From: a virus | DNA: 64,000 nt | IMG/VR virus record: IMGVR_UViG_3300033143_006101 | Coordinates: 62,001 to 126,000 of that record | Reading direction: 5' to 3' (one strand) | In this document: piece after piece, positions 50,892 through 59,452 of the stretch | How positions within the stretch are numbered: the first letter of the stretch is position 1 | Layout of the letters: every line of letters begins with the position of its first letter | Position numbers and translations under genes: made by a program | The notes under the pieces: generated by a model | What the model saw: only the letters and a program-made list of their open reading frames with translations | Databases searched by the model: none | Told to the model about the DNA's origin: nothing

Positions 50892-51077
50892 ATGTACTAT
50901 GATATTAATGTTTCTAAGAATGGTAAGCATTATTTTGCAACAGATGAAAGATCAGCAACTACTCTTGATGAAACAACAGAGTTAGTAAATAAATTCAGAG
51001 AATGTTTTCCTAAAGAAGATGATTATGAAATAAGTGTAACCTTCTGGAAGAAAATAGGAGAGACAGTAGAGATATGA
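50892..51077 (+). CDS. Small acidic protein, 61 residues
   Basis: AGGAGGTAATTT leader. Beta hairpin and helix (FATDERSATTLDETTELVNK). Coupled by ATGA to the next frame. Unknown. Confidence 0.5.
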   Translation: MYYDINVSKNGKHYFATDERSATTLDETTELVNKFRECFPKEDDYEISVTFWKKIGETVEI

Positions 51078-51288
51078 AAATAATACATTTAATAATAAGA
51101 GCTAAGAATCATGCTATTAAAGTTCCGGTAAAGCTACTGGTCTCTGATTTTGAGACAGTAGAAAAAGTAGCACACGATTACATTCGAAGTCATCCTGTTT
51201 GGATAAAGAAGATGTTCTCGACTACTTAGTTAAAGTATCTATTCTTGAGAGAGTAGATACTGAAGAGAAAGAGTTAGTATTAGAATAG
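51074..51288 (+). pseudogene. Apparent frameshifted small gene
   Basis: Frame 1 (51074 to TAG 51229) gives a normal-looking start (IIHLIIRAKNHAIKVPVKLL ... VAHDYIRSHPV) then degenerates. A second frame from about 51202 continues as LDKEDVLDYLVKVSILERV, then DTEEKELVLE to TAG 51288. A one-base change near GTTTGG (51197-51202) would restore a single product of about 70 residues. Confidence 0.5.
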
Positions 51289-51339
51289 TTTTATGTCTGC
51301 TCTTAAGCAGACACAAGATTATTTTTTATGGGGGTAATG

Positions 51340-51681
51340 ATGAGTAGATTTATTGAACTACACAATCAAGAATTTGAATCGAGCTCAGTAGCTACTGAGC
51401 AATGGAATGAGTTTTATAAAGTAGCCGTAAAATACTTTAAAAGAATATTCAAATCTATTACTACACACGTCAAAATGAGTAAAAGTCACTTCTACTTTAG
51501 TGGATTCTTCACTACTAACTCAGGGAATGTATATTATTTTAGCATACCTGATGTTCGCTGGAGTGATGGGCAACTTCTTATTAGAAGGGCCGAAGACTAT
51601 CATGATTATACTGGTGGAGTGAATATGTATATTACTATAAATGACAATCTTCAAGAAAGTATAGCAAATAAAGTAATGTAA
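51340..51681 (+). CDS. Hypothetical protein, 113 residues
   Basis: Three nearby ATGs; 51340 has the best distance from GGGGGT. Beta-rich with Tyr/Phe (SHFYFSGFFTTNSGNVYYFS). Unknown. Confidence 0.5.
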   Translation: MSRFIELHNQEFESSSVATEQWNEFYKVAVKYFKRIFKSITTHVKMSKSHFYFSGFFTTNSGNVYYFSIPDVRWSDGQLLIRRAEDYHDYTGGVNMYITINDNLQESIANKVM

Positions 51682-51683
51682 AG

Positions 51684-51724
51684 ATTTAAGCCTGTGGGTT
51701 GTTGGATCCAACAGGCTTAAGTTT
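51684..51724 (+). other. Intergenic hairpin with GGATCC apex
   Basis: TTAAGCCTGT pairs with ACAGGCTTAA; the apex contains the palindrome GTTGGATCCAAC. Followed by GTTTTT. Confidence 0.7.
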
Positions 51725-51747
51725 TTAATTAAGGAGGTAATTATATA

Positions 51748-51954
51748 ATGGAGATATCTATTGAATATGGTAAGGGTAGTTATCCAACACTTACTGTTAA
51801 TATGCCAAACAGAAGTATATTAAATGATATGAATGCAATGTGTAGAGAATTAAAAAATACATATGGATTAATTAAATGGAAAATATTGTATGATGCTTTG
51901 CGTTTATATTATATTAAAACAAATAAAGAAAATGATATATTAGTAATAGATTAA
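51748..51954 (+). CDS. Small protein, 68 residues
   Basis: AAGGAGGTAATTATATA leader. Strand start then helical, Asn/Tyr-rich. Unknown. Confidence 0.5.
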   Translation: MEISIEYGKGSYPTLTVNMPNRSILNDMNAMCRELKNTYGLIKWKILYDALRLYYIKTNKENDILVID

Positions 51955-52009
51955 ATAGTTTTGTGTCTGCTTTTAAGCAGGCACAAGATTATTTTAAGGA
52001 GGTACAGAT

Positions 52010-52933
52010 TTGGGATGGACACAAACAAATTGGACTAAAGGAACCAAGATAATAGATTGGTTTAAAGAAAGCTATACTCATGAGAATGAGAACATCAAGC
52101 AGACCGTCCTTGATGCAGCTTTAGTACATAGAAAACATGCTTATGCCGCAATAGAACAAGTAATCAAAGAGACTGGAGAGCGTAACGTAACTTGTGCTAC
52201 AGTTCTTATGAGCTGGACACGAGGTTACCACTACAACTTCTGGTACAAAGACATGGACGAAACATGTGGACCGATTATGCATGATTGTCCTGAACGTATC
52301 ATGAAGCTCCTCACTCCTATAGCTAAACCAGAGAATAAAGATTCTGGTAAGCAATGGGCAAGGAATTGGAGAGCAAAGAACTGGAAAGAGATACGTAAGC
52401 GAAAGCGTAACAGACGCAAAGGTGGACAGTTTAAAGTTGGTGACACTGTAGTATTCAGAAGACCAATGCAGTTTTCTAATGGTACTGAACGCAAAGAGCT
52501 GAAGGTAAAATCTACTAGGCCATTACGATTTACAGATGGTACTTGTAATGACTTTGGTTTTGAAGCAAGCTATAAGATCAAGAGAGCAACTATTGATTGT
52601 ATGCTTGAGAAGATTATACCAGCCAGTAAACCACACGAACCTGAAGTAATTGAGTATGACACAAAAGATTGTCCTATCTATATTGATGATTTTGATCATG
52701 AACATAAAATATTAGGATGGGCTAGTGGTATGCCTAGATCAAACTGGGAATGGTATGCTACTAAATGTGTTGATAAAAAAGAACAAATCTATTATGGTTT
52801 TGTGATGGGATTCGAATATGAGTGGGGTACTTTTTCAGTAAAAGAACTTACGGAATTAGGTATCCGTTTCATAACTAATCCAGAAGAATTAAATCAGATT
52901 ATGCCTCCCCCTAAATGGCGGAAGGTATCATGA
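52010..52933 (+). CDS. Hypothetical phage protein, 307 residues, TTG start
   Basis: AAGGAGGTACAGAT precedes a TTG start (MGWTQTNWTKGTKIIDWFKE). N-terminal helical domain with TCATVLMSWTRGYHYNFWYK, a basic linker (KRKRNRRKGGQFKVGDTVVF) entering a small beta barrel, and a C-terminal mixed domain. The N-terminus resembles a conserved phage/plasmid family beginning MGWT; biochemical role unknown. Confidence 0.6.
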   Translation: MGWTQTNWTKGTKIIDWFKESYTHENENIKQTVLDAALVHRKHAYAAIEQVIKETGERNVTCATVLMSWTRGYHYNFWYKDMDETCGPIMHDCPERIMKLLTPIAKPENKDSGKQWARNWRAKNWKEIRKRKRNRRKGGQFKVGDTVVFRRPMQFSNGTERKELKVKSTRPLRFTDGTCNDFGFEASYKIKRATIDCMLEKIIPASKPHEPEVIEYDTKDCPIYIDDFDHEHKILGWASGMPRSNWEWYATKCVDKKEQIYYGFVMGFEYEWGTFSVKELTELGIRFITNPEELNQIMPPPKWRKVS

Positions 52934-52977
52934 GGTTAGCCCACAAAGTGGGCTTTCCTGATGGTAAGGAGAATTAG

Positions 52978-53463
52978 ATGAAAGAATATATTCTATTTGA
53001 AAGGGTGAATGGTGGGAAAGCTGTTAAATATAGAATCAATAAAAATGGTTGTTGGGTTTGTACTTCTCATTCTTGTGGGACATCTACATACCCTAATTTC
53101 AAAAGAGAAAAAAAGTATATGTTAATACATAGATATGTATATTTAAAATTAAAAGGAGAGATTCCTAAAGGGCTGTTTGTTTGCCATCGTTGTGATAATA
53201 CTAAATGTCTCAATCCAAACCATTTATTTCTCGGAACGCATAACGATAACATGAAAGATAGAAATAAAAAAGGTAGACAAAATAGACCTGTGGGTGACAA
53301 AAATCCTTCTGCTAAACTTACAACCAAACAAGTTGTAAGTATTAAGAAAGATTTAGCAAAAGGTATTAGTTATAAACAGTTAGCTTTGCAACATAATGTT
53401 ACAGCAACTTGTATTCAATACATTAAGAAAGGAAAAAGTTGGGAACATATTAAAATTTATTAA
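52978..53463 (+). CDS. HNH homing endonuclease
   Basis: 161 residues, AAGGAGAATTAG leader. HNH_3-type core: LIHRYVYLKLKGEIPKGLFV, CHRCDNTKCLNPNHLFLGTH, DNMKDRNKKGRQ. C-terminal helix-turn-helix (KQLALQHNVTATCIQYIKKG). Same domain order as the 49636 product but clearly diverged, so a separate acquisition. Sits in the gap between two small genes. Confidence 0.85.
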   Translation: MKEYILFERVNGGKAVKYRINKNGCWVCTSHSCGTSTYPNFKREKKYMLIHRYVYLKLKGEIPKGLFVCHRCDNTKCLNPNHLFLGTHNDNMKDRNKKGRQNRPVGDKNPSAKLTTKQVVSIKKDLAKGISYKQLALQHNVTATCIQYIKKGKSWEHIKIY

Positions 53464-53473
53464 GGAGGAGTAC

Positions 53474-53671
53474 ATGGCTAAAACAAAAAATAAAAGACCT
53501 AAGGCAGTAGAAGACGAGCATCTTAAATTTCTGAATGACCTTAGAGAATCCAATACAACCAACATGATGGCTGGACCGCAGTATTTACAAAGTGCGTTCG
53601 GCCTGAATAGGGCTGAAGCTAAGGAAGTATTCTTCTACTGGACAAGAACTTTTGGACAGAAAGACAGATAG
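53474..53671 (+). CDS. Small basic protein, 65 residues
   Basis: AAGGAGGAGTAC leader, overlapping the HNH stop region. FLNDLRESNTTNMMAGPQYL and FGLNRAEAKEVFFYWTRTFG recur in short phage proteins of unknown role. Confidence 0.55.
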   Translation: MAKTKNKRPKAVEDEHLKFLNDLRESNTTNMMAGPQYLQSAFGLNRAEAKEVFFYWTRTFGQKDR

Positions 53672-53757
53672 ATTGAAGCCTGCTAATTGGTAGGCTTGAG
53701 TTTATTGAGTAAGCTGAGAGGGTGTCGAACCCTAAACAGCATTGGAGGTAGTTATGA
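53669..53757 (+). repeat. Duplicated intergenic module, copy B
   Basis: 89 bp, nearly identical to 39358-39445, from stop codon through hairpin and ribosome site to the next ATG. Confidence 0.9.
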
Positions 53758-54017
53758 AACCATTTAAACACAAGGCTGACTACAAAAATGTCATAGATAA
53801 CTATGTTGAATCAATGGATGAAGTATGTCCTAACCCTCAATGCAAGAGTAATGACATTGATGGGGGCTATCCTAAGCTAAGCGAGTCTGCCAATGAATTA
53901 TATTTGGACAGACAATGCTGTGTATGTGGTACATCATGGAGAGAATACTACAAAATGTATGACGTAGAACTCCGGGATGAAAAAGGTAACCTTATTGACC
54001 TCAATGATCTAACTTGA
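53754..54017 (+). CDS. Zinc-ribbon protein, 87 residues
   Basis: ATG at 53754 in the duplicated module. CPNPQCKS and CCVCGTSW form a four-Cys ribbon; acidic C-terminus. Unknown. Confidence 0.55.
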   Translation: MKPFKHKADYKNVIDNYVESMDEVCPNPQCKSNDIDGGYPKLSESANELYLDRQCCVCGTSWREYYKMYDVELRDEKGNLIDLNDLT

Positions 54018-54098
54018 ACCAACAGGAAAACAGATAGATTGAAACTTTACCCCGAGTAGCATTATGCTATTCAGGGTAAATTTTTATAGGAGGAACAC

Positions 54099-55319
54099 AT
54101 GCAAGAAATTTACATGGAAAAAACTAGCGAGACTGGTGCAAAACTATTCTATGAGTATAAGATAGAAGAAAGCACTGTAAAATTTCGCTGGGGGCAGATT
54201 GGCAGTGACAACATTCAGTCTGATGAACGAACCTTTACAGAAGGTAAGAACATTGGTAAGAAGAATGAGAAGAGTCCGGAACAATGTTGTATAGAAGATA
54301 CGGCGAGAAGGGCTCGGAAGAAACATGAGCAGGGTTATGAAATTATCAAGGGTGAAGGATTTGTTATAGCTAACACAGGTAAAACTGTAAAGGCTACAGA
54401 TCTGAGTGTACCTAAACCCATGAAAGCTCAGACTCTTAAAGACCATTGGAAGAAAATGGATGGAGTTGACGAAGTATACTTCCAACCTAAGCTCGATGGT
54501 AATCGTGGTCTAATCAATATACGAACTGGAAAGATGTATTCCAGTGGTAGAAAAGAGATGACACATTTGCCTGAGATAGTTGAACAAGTAGTAAAAGCTT
54601 GTGAGCCTATCAAAGATGAAGTTGAATGGGTAGACGGTGAATTGTATTCACCCAAGCTTGTATTCAATGACCTTCAGTCTGTACTCAGTACATGGAAGAA
54701 CACTGAGAAAGAAGGACTTGCAGAATTACGGAAAGAAGTAAAGTTCTATTTGTTTGATGTCATATCAGACAAGCCTTTTAGTGAAAGGTTAGAGTTTATT
54801 AAAAAGCTCGAGTCAAATGATAAACTACAAATAGTAAAGACTATTGTAGGTCATCCACACGAAGCAATAGGTAGTCAGGATGACTTCATAGAACTACCTG
54901 AAGGAGTTGTTAGTCTTCATGATGTATTCATTGAAGAAGGTTATGAAGGTATTATGATTCGTACTGTCAAAACTTTAGTACGGAAGGACTGGGTAGATAA
55001 ACCATACGAATCCAAACGCTCTATGCAAATCTTCAAACACAAACTGTTTGATGATGAAGAGTTTGAAGTTATTGGTTTTGAGCCCGAAGAACATGACCCT
55101 ACAAAATTAGGGGCAGGAGTATTGAGGATGAAGAATGATGACACATTCCCTGCCAGACCTGCAATGACTGACGATTATAAAGCAGAGATATGGGCTAATC
55201 AAGATAAGTTTATTGGTCGATTAGCTACTATAAAATTTCAAGGTAAGTTTGCAGACACAGGCAAACCGAGGTTCCCCAGGTTAACCAAGTTCAGATTACC
55301 TGAGGATATTACTGAATAG
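54099..55319 (+). CDS. ATP-dependent DNA ligase with N-terminal WGR domain
   Basis: 406 residues, AGGAGGAACAC leader. Residues 1-90 are a WGR domain (KLFYEYKIEESTVKFRWGQI, GSDN). The nucleotidyltransferase domain follows: motif I KLDGNRG (Lys131), EWVDGELY, KFYLFDVIS, and EGIMIRT with IFKHKLFDDEEFEVIG as motifs IV/V, then a short OB-fold ending LTKFRLPEDI. The WGR module, known from PARPs, binds nucleic acid, so damaged or nicked ends may be targeted. The phage also encodes an NAD+-dependent ligase (15954). Confidence 0.88.
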   Translation: MQEIYMEKTSETGAKLFYEYKIEESTVKFRWGQIGSDNIQSDERTFTEGKNIGKKNEKSPEQCCIEDTARRARKKHEQGYEIIKGEGFVIANTGKTVKATDLSVPKPMKAQTLKDHWKKMDGVDEVYFQPKLDGNRGLINIRTGKMYSSGRKEMTHLPEIVEQVVKACEPIKDEVEWVDGELYSPKLVFNDLQSVLSTWKNTEKEGLAELRKEVKFYLFDVISDKPFSERLEFIKKLESNDKLQIVKTIVGHPHEAIGSQDDFIELPEGVVSLHDVFIEEGYEGIMIRTVKTLVRKDWVDKPYESKRSMQIFKHKLFDDEEFEVIGFEPEEHDPTKLGAGVLRMKNDDTFPARPAMTDDYKAEIWANQDKFIGRLATIKFQGKFADTGKPRFPRLTKFRLPEDITE

Positions 55320-55366
55320 ATTGAAGCTTGCCTCACGGCAGGCTTGAGTTTATTAAAGAGGAAATT

Positions 55367-55690
55367 ATGCTTAAAGTATTAAGCTTACAAATAGTATGTA
55401 CTGAAGACGAGATAGATCATATCATAAAGAAGTTCTACAATACTGATCTCGCTCAAGAAGGTGTGTACTGTTTTGGTGGAGAGCAAAGAGACATCACCAA
55501 CAATGAGTTTGCAGAGATCGAGGGTGAAGTTGACACCGAGATGTTTAGACTGTATGTAAATGCGGAAGACTTTTATCAGTGCGGTAGCTATGAGTCTGTG
55601 TACACCCATCCAGACAACAACGGAGACTGCCTTTACTGTCACAGTGGTAATTGGGTTAAAGGATACATAGATGATCCAGAACCTGAATAA
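55367..55690 (+). CDS. Acidic hypothetical protein, 107 residues
   Basis: ATG at 55367 with AGAGGAAATT leader. VLSLQIVCTEDEIDHIIKKF, then Cys-containing acidic C-terminus (GDCLYCHSGNWVKGYIDDPE). Unknown. Confidence 0.5.
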   Translation: MLKVLSLQIVCTEDEIDHIIKKFYNTDLAQEGVYCFGGEQRDITNNEFAEIEGEVDTEMFRLYVNAEDFYQCGSYESVYTHPDNNGDCLYCHSGNWVKGYIDDPEPE

Positions 55691-55740
55691 TTGATTTACC
55701 CAGCCTTAGGGCTGTGGCAAATTTATTATAGGAGGTAACA

Positions 55741-56277
55741 ATGCATAATTTACATTTAGCAGTAATTATTGCAACAACACCAGAAGATGCTTGTAATCTT
55801 GTAGAAGATGACATTGAAGATTGGGGTAATGAAAACAACTGGAGAACTATCTGCGGTTGTGTATCAGAAGATAATAAAGTATACATTCATGATGATGGTG
55901 GACGATTTCCACCAAAAGAAAATGCAACTATAGAAACAATTAACAAAATGACTAGAGCATGGATGGGAGTTGAACAGCCAGGTATATTTAATACAGAGGG
56001 CAGAACCGAAGCGGAAAAGCATATGCAACGCCATCTTAATGGTGAACAGTTAAAACATATAGAATGGTATGCAATTGAAAGGTATGCTGAACACATGGGT
56101 GCTGTAGTTACAACCAAATCCTTTTCTATGGAAAAAAATAAAGAGTTTAGCGTATTAAAACATACTTTTAAAGAGTGGAACTTGGATGAATGTAGTGTAA
56201 CTTCTTGCATTAGTACTGCAGAAGAAATAACTGAAGGTGAAAAACGATATGTAGTTTTTATCGATATGCATAGTTAA
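55741..56277 (+). CDS. Acidic hypothetical protein, 178 residues
   Basis: AGGAGGTAACA leader. N-terminal beta-alpha unit (LAVIIATTPEDACNLVEDDI), central acidic region, C-terminal mixed domain. Unknown. Confidence 0.5.
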   Translation: MHNLHLAVIIATTPEDACNLVEDDIEDWGNENNWRTICGCVSEDNKVYIHDDGGRFPPKENATIETINKMTRAWMGVEQPGIFNTEGRTEAEKHMQRHLNGEQLKHIEWYAIERYAEHMGAVVTTKSFSMEKNKEFSVLKHTFKEWNLDECSVTSCISTAEEITEGEKRYVVFIDMHS

Positions 56278-56330
56278 GATTTATGCCTGGACTAATCTAG
56301 GCACAAGTTTTAAACTAAGGAGGTAATACT

Positions 56331-57338
56331 ATGGGCCGTGCACTTCATTTTAGTGTAAAACCAGACAAACCGTTTACTGACACTCAGATAGATAAAATGT
56401 ATGAAATATCTATGAAATTTAATAGTGGAAAATTCAAGGATGTTTGGACTTGCGAGAACTTCTGGTGTGATCCTTGCAACTATTATCCTAATTGGGATGA
56501 CCCGAAAGGGATATACAAAGAAGTAAAGGACGGAGAGCATTGGGAGATAATCGACAAGAGGTACTCAGAATTATTCAATGTAAATCGTAGCCGTGCCAAA
56601 ACCAGCAGACAGTTGGAGAAGGAAGGTTACATACAATTTTATAATAGTAACCCAAGAAAAGAATCACATGGTTTCTGCAAAGTACAGGGTAATGAATACA
56701 ATAGTTTACTCGTACTTCTTGCACTTGTTGAAATATCTGAAGCGATACCTAAAGCTGACATCAGAGTTAATGATGAAGGTGAGTTTCTTCTTTGTGAAAT
56801 CAAACTAAGAAACGGTAAAGCTTGCCCAGACTTGAGAGAAATGAAGAGTGATGTACTTCGCTATGCTGGGTACACACTTCTCAGTAAGCCACACTTTCTA
56901 AAGAAATTGAAGGAAGTAAAAGGTCTGGACAAAACCATAGCAACTGATCTTGGCATTGGAAATAGTTATGGTGAAATGCAATTGGAATATATTGATGAGA
57001 CATTACGCAATCTTAAGCTAGTACTCTCAAGAATTGTTCCTGTATACGAAAAGAGAAAAGAAAACCAAGGTGGCCGATTCGGTTCTTCTCCTGCATGTAT
57101 TCATAACTTAATGAATCCACCAGGATATGATCCTTTCCTATTGACCCGAGCAGATCAACTTGACATTCAGAAGTTTGCTAATTACAAGATGACACCTGAT
57201 ACCATGATGGATGGTTTTCGTGGTGAAGGTTTTGGATTAGCTGACCCAGAGAATGCTGTTAAACTGGCTCAGAATATGACTGCTATGATTAAAAAAGCTG
57301 TAGGAGATGAAGGTAAACTTCAGGTCCTCGGTGAGTAA
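56331..57338 (+). CDS. Hypothetical protein, 335 residues
   Basis: AAGGAGGTAATACT leader. N-terminus (GRALHFSVKPDKPFTDTQID) with CENFWCDPC, then a helical body with basic segments and a C-terminal part including GGRFGSSPACIHNLMNPPGY. One of the longest unknowns in the block; no motif recognised. Confidence 0.55.
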   Translation: MGRALHFSVKPDKPFTDTQIDKMYEISMKFNSGKFKDVWTCENFWCDPCNYYPNWDDPKGIYKEVKDGEHWEIIDKRYSELFNVNRSRAKTSRQLEKEGYIQFYNSNPRKESHGFCKVQGNEYNSLLVLLALVEISEAIPKADIRVNDEGEFLLCEIKLRNGKACPDLREMKSDVLRYAGYTLLSKPHFLKKLKEVKGLDKTIATDLGIGNSYGEMQLEYIDETLRNLKLVLSRIVPVYEKRKENQGGRFGSSPACIHNLMNPPGYDPFLLTRADQLDIQKFANYKMTPDTMMDGFRGEGFGLADPENAVKLAQNMTAMIKKAVGDEGKLQVLGE

Positions 57339-57383
57339 AATTTCTGCCTGCCCTTCGGGGCAAGCACAAGTTTTAATAGGAGG
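57333..57383 (+). repeat. Identical 51-bp intergenic unit, copy A
   Basis: Covers GAG-TAA of the upstream gene, the hairpin with loop TTCG and AATAGGAGG. Identical to 57937-57987. Confidence 0.9.
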
Positions 57384-57390
57384 AAAATTT

Positions 57391-57942
57391 ATGGGATATT
57401 ATACTTATTACAAAATAGATTATCAATTGGATAAGAGCACAAACAGTAATGAAATAGACAGAGTCATCGGAGAAGATGACAATCTGGAATACGCATTTAA
57501 CGGTGATGAAAGTATTAAATGGTATGATCATGTTGATGATATGAGAATACTCTCTCTCCGATTTCCTAAAGTACTCTTCACCTTACAAGGAGAAGGGGAA
57601 GAATATGGAGATGTCTGGAAAAAATATTTCTTAAATGGTCAAACGCAAGAAGCTCAAGGCGTAATAACCTATCCGGTTTTTGATAAATCTAAACTAGACG
57701 ATTGCCCAAAGGCAATTCATGATAAATTTAAATCCATGCGAGAAGTAGAAAGACAGGCACCCACTGTACTAAGTAAAGACGTAGGAGACATTATTTATAA
57801 AGTACAAGTGAGGGGTAAAGAATACACAGTAAAAGTAAACGATTCTGAAACAACAATATTCGCAACCTCGGGAGAAAAAATAACAAATGAAGATCTAAAA
57901 ACAGAACTACTAGACATCATTAAAAATAACCCCGACGAGTAA
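57391..57942 (+). CDS. Hypothetical protein, 183 residues
   Basis: ATG at 57391 with TAGGAGGAAAATTT leader. GYYTYYKIDYQLDK start, acidic middle, C-terminal beta-hairpin-rich part (IIYKVQVRGKEYTVKVNDSE). Unknown. Confidence 0.5.
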   Translation: MGYYTYYKIDYQLDKSTNSNEIDRVIGEDDNLEYAFNGDESIKWYDHVDDMRILSLRFPKVLFTLQGEGEEYGDVWKKYFLNGQTQEAQGVITYPVFDKSKLDDCPKAIHDKFKSMREVERQAPTVLSKDVGDIIYKVQVRGKEYTVKVNDSETTIFATSGEKITNEDLKTELLDIIKNNPDE

Positions 57943-57987
57943 AATTTCTGCCTGCCCTTCGGGGCAAGCACAAGTTTTAATAGGAGG
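57937..57987 (+). repeat. Identical 51-bp intergenic unit, copy B
   Basis: Same sequence as 57333-57383, including the last codon GAG and the stop TAA. Copies 604 bp apart, flanking one gene. Confidence 0.9.
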
Positions 57988-57994
57988 TAACAAT

Positions 57995-58267
57995 ATGAAA
58001 ACAGCAATATTTGATAATGGAGACGTGTCTTTTGATCGCTATACTTTTATAAATGAAGATGGTGATATCTTTGGAAGCTCTGAAGATCCCCATCAGCCAC
58101 AAGGCTTCGGTCAATTTTGTGGTAACATTAAAGACCCCAGCTATGGTAAATGGAAAACTGTTGGGGAATTTATAAAAGAAGCAATTGAAGACAAGCGTCT
58201 TGGAGAGCTTATTGACTTCAAAGACATACCTGAAAGAGTACAACAATTTATTGAAGAAAGGAGATAA
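57995..58267 (+). CDS. Small acidic protein, 90 residues
   Basis: AGGAGGTAACAAT leader. TAIFDNGDVSFDRYTFINED style start, then GFGQFCGNI, helical end. Unknown. Confidence 0.5.
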   Translation: MKTAIFDNGDVSFDRYTFINEDGDIFGSSEDPHQPQGFGQFCGNIKDPSYGKWKTVGEFIKEAIEDKRLGELIDFKDIPERVQQFIEERR

Positions 58268-58338
58268 GCTTCACGTCTTAGGAAAGTAAGATTTTTACCT
58301 GCCCTTCGGGGCAAGCACAAATTTTAAACAGGAGGTAT

Positions 58339-58668
58339 ATGACGAATAAATTAAAAGGAAAGCATGTGACAATCATGGGACGTAGATGGTTTGATACAGC
58401 CAATGGTAACACGTATCATGTAGTCAGAGTATTTATTAATCAAGACCTACTTGTTACAAGTGACTTCACATATGGTTATGAAAACCACTACAAACAAACA
58501 GCTTTCGAATTATTACAACAACATGGATTTGTCAAAAAGACTGGGGAAAGATCTAATGGTATGGATGCTGACTACCTTAGGTATACTCAGTATATTCGTG
58601 ACAACCGAAAGAACTTTCTATTCACAGTAACTGATCATGATAGAAAGAAAGACTTACTAGATTGGTAG
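58339..58668 (+). CDS. Hypothetical protein, 109 residues
   Basis: CAGGAGGTAT leader. GKHVTIMGRRWFDTANGNTY, HVVRVFINQD: pattern of a conserved short phage/plasmid protein. Unknown role. Confidence 0.55.
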   Translation: MTNKLKGKHVTIMGRRWFDTANGNTYHVVRVFINQDLLVTSDFTYGYENHYKQTAFELLQQHGFVKKTGERSNGMDADYLRYTQYIRDNRKNFLFTVTDHDRKKDLLDW

Positions 58669-58724
58669 TAAGATTTATGCATGTCCTTCGGGACAAGCAC
58701 AAGTTTTATTAAGGAGATAACAAT

Positions 58725-58874
58725 ATGAAAAGATATGAATTTTCAATTACGCTTGGTGGATATGGTGACAATGCTGATGAAGCGTGGGTTGATGCTGTAG
58801 AAGGTTTCCAACAGGACCTGGGAGCTACACCAGATGAAGATGATTATACTGTAGAAGAAGAGGAGAAAGACTAA
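58725..58874 (+). CDS. Small acidic protein, 49 residues
   Basis: AAGGAGATAACAAT leader. KRYEFSITLGGYGDNADEAW followed by an acidic tail; shares its last base with the next start. Unknown. Confidence 0.55.
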   Translation: MKRYEFSITLGGYGDNADEAWVDAVEGFQQDLGATPDEDDYTVEEEEKD

Positions 58875-59065
58875 TGGGATACAAAAAAATGACACTTGAA
58901 CAGTCAGATGATGATAATGTTCAAGATGATAATGAGTATGTCCCGACACGAAGCGAGTCCTTTCTATTTGGATTACAAGATGGTTGGGGCACAGTACCTA
59001 AAACAATAATACAATTATTTTTAGGGATTATTATAACGATATTAGTTCTTGGTCTAGTATGCTGA
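58874..59065 (+). CDS. Small C-terminally anchored membrane protein, 63 residues
   Basis: TAATG overlap with the previous gene. Acidic N-terminal 30 residues and a C-terminal membrane segment (TIIQLFLGIIITILVLGLVC). Unknown. Confidence 0.5.
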   Translation: MGYKKMTLEQSDDDNVQDDNEYVPTRSESFLFGLQDGWGTVPKTIIQLFLGIIITILVLGLVC

Positions 59066-59095
59066 GAGGGTATCGAACCTTTAAGGAGGAACATT

Positions 59096-59398
59096 ATGAG
59101 TTTCTTAGAAGATTATGATAGGAATTGGAATAATCTTAAAGAGCAAGACAAACAAGCTAAAGAAAGTGGAGTGATAGTAGGTCGTTATATACAACACCAA
59201 TATGCAGATGGGCATGCTATCTATACCATCGTTAAAGAGAACAAGAATTCTGTACGAATAGAACATTGTGCTCTTGGTGGTGATGATTGGGTCCTGCCTG
59301 CATGGGGATATAAAGCTACTATTGATAAAAATTTAGCTCTAACCAACCTCAATCAAAGAGATAGGTTGGCCGAAATATTTAGCCGTAAGAGAGCATAA
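59096..59398 (+). CDS. Hypothetical protein, 100 residues
   Basis: AAGGAGGAACATT leader. Helical start then beta (GRYIQHQYADGHAIYTIVKE). Unknown but stylistically a conserved phage protein. Confidence 0.55.
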   Translation: MSFLEDYDRNWNNLKEQDKQAKESGVIVGRYIQHQYADGHAIYTIVKENKNSVRIEHCALGGDDWVLPAWGYKATIDKNLALTNLNQRDRLAEIFSRKRA

Positions 59399-59452
59399 GA
59401 ATTATGTTTGGGCTATTGCCCAGACACAAATCTTATTAGGAGGTAATGATTA

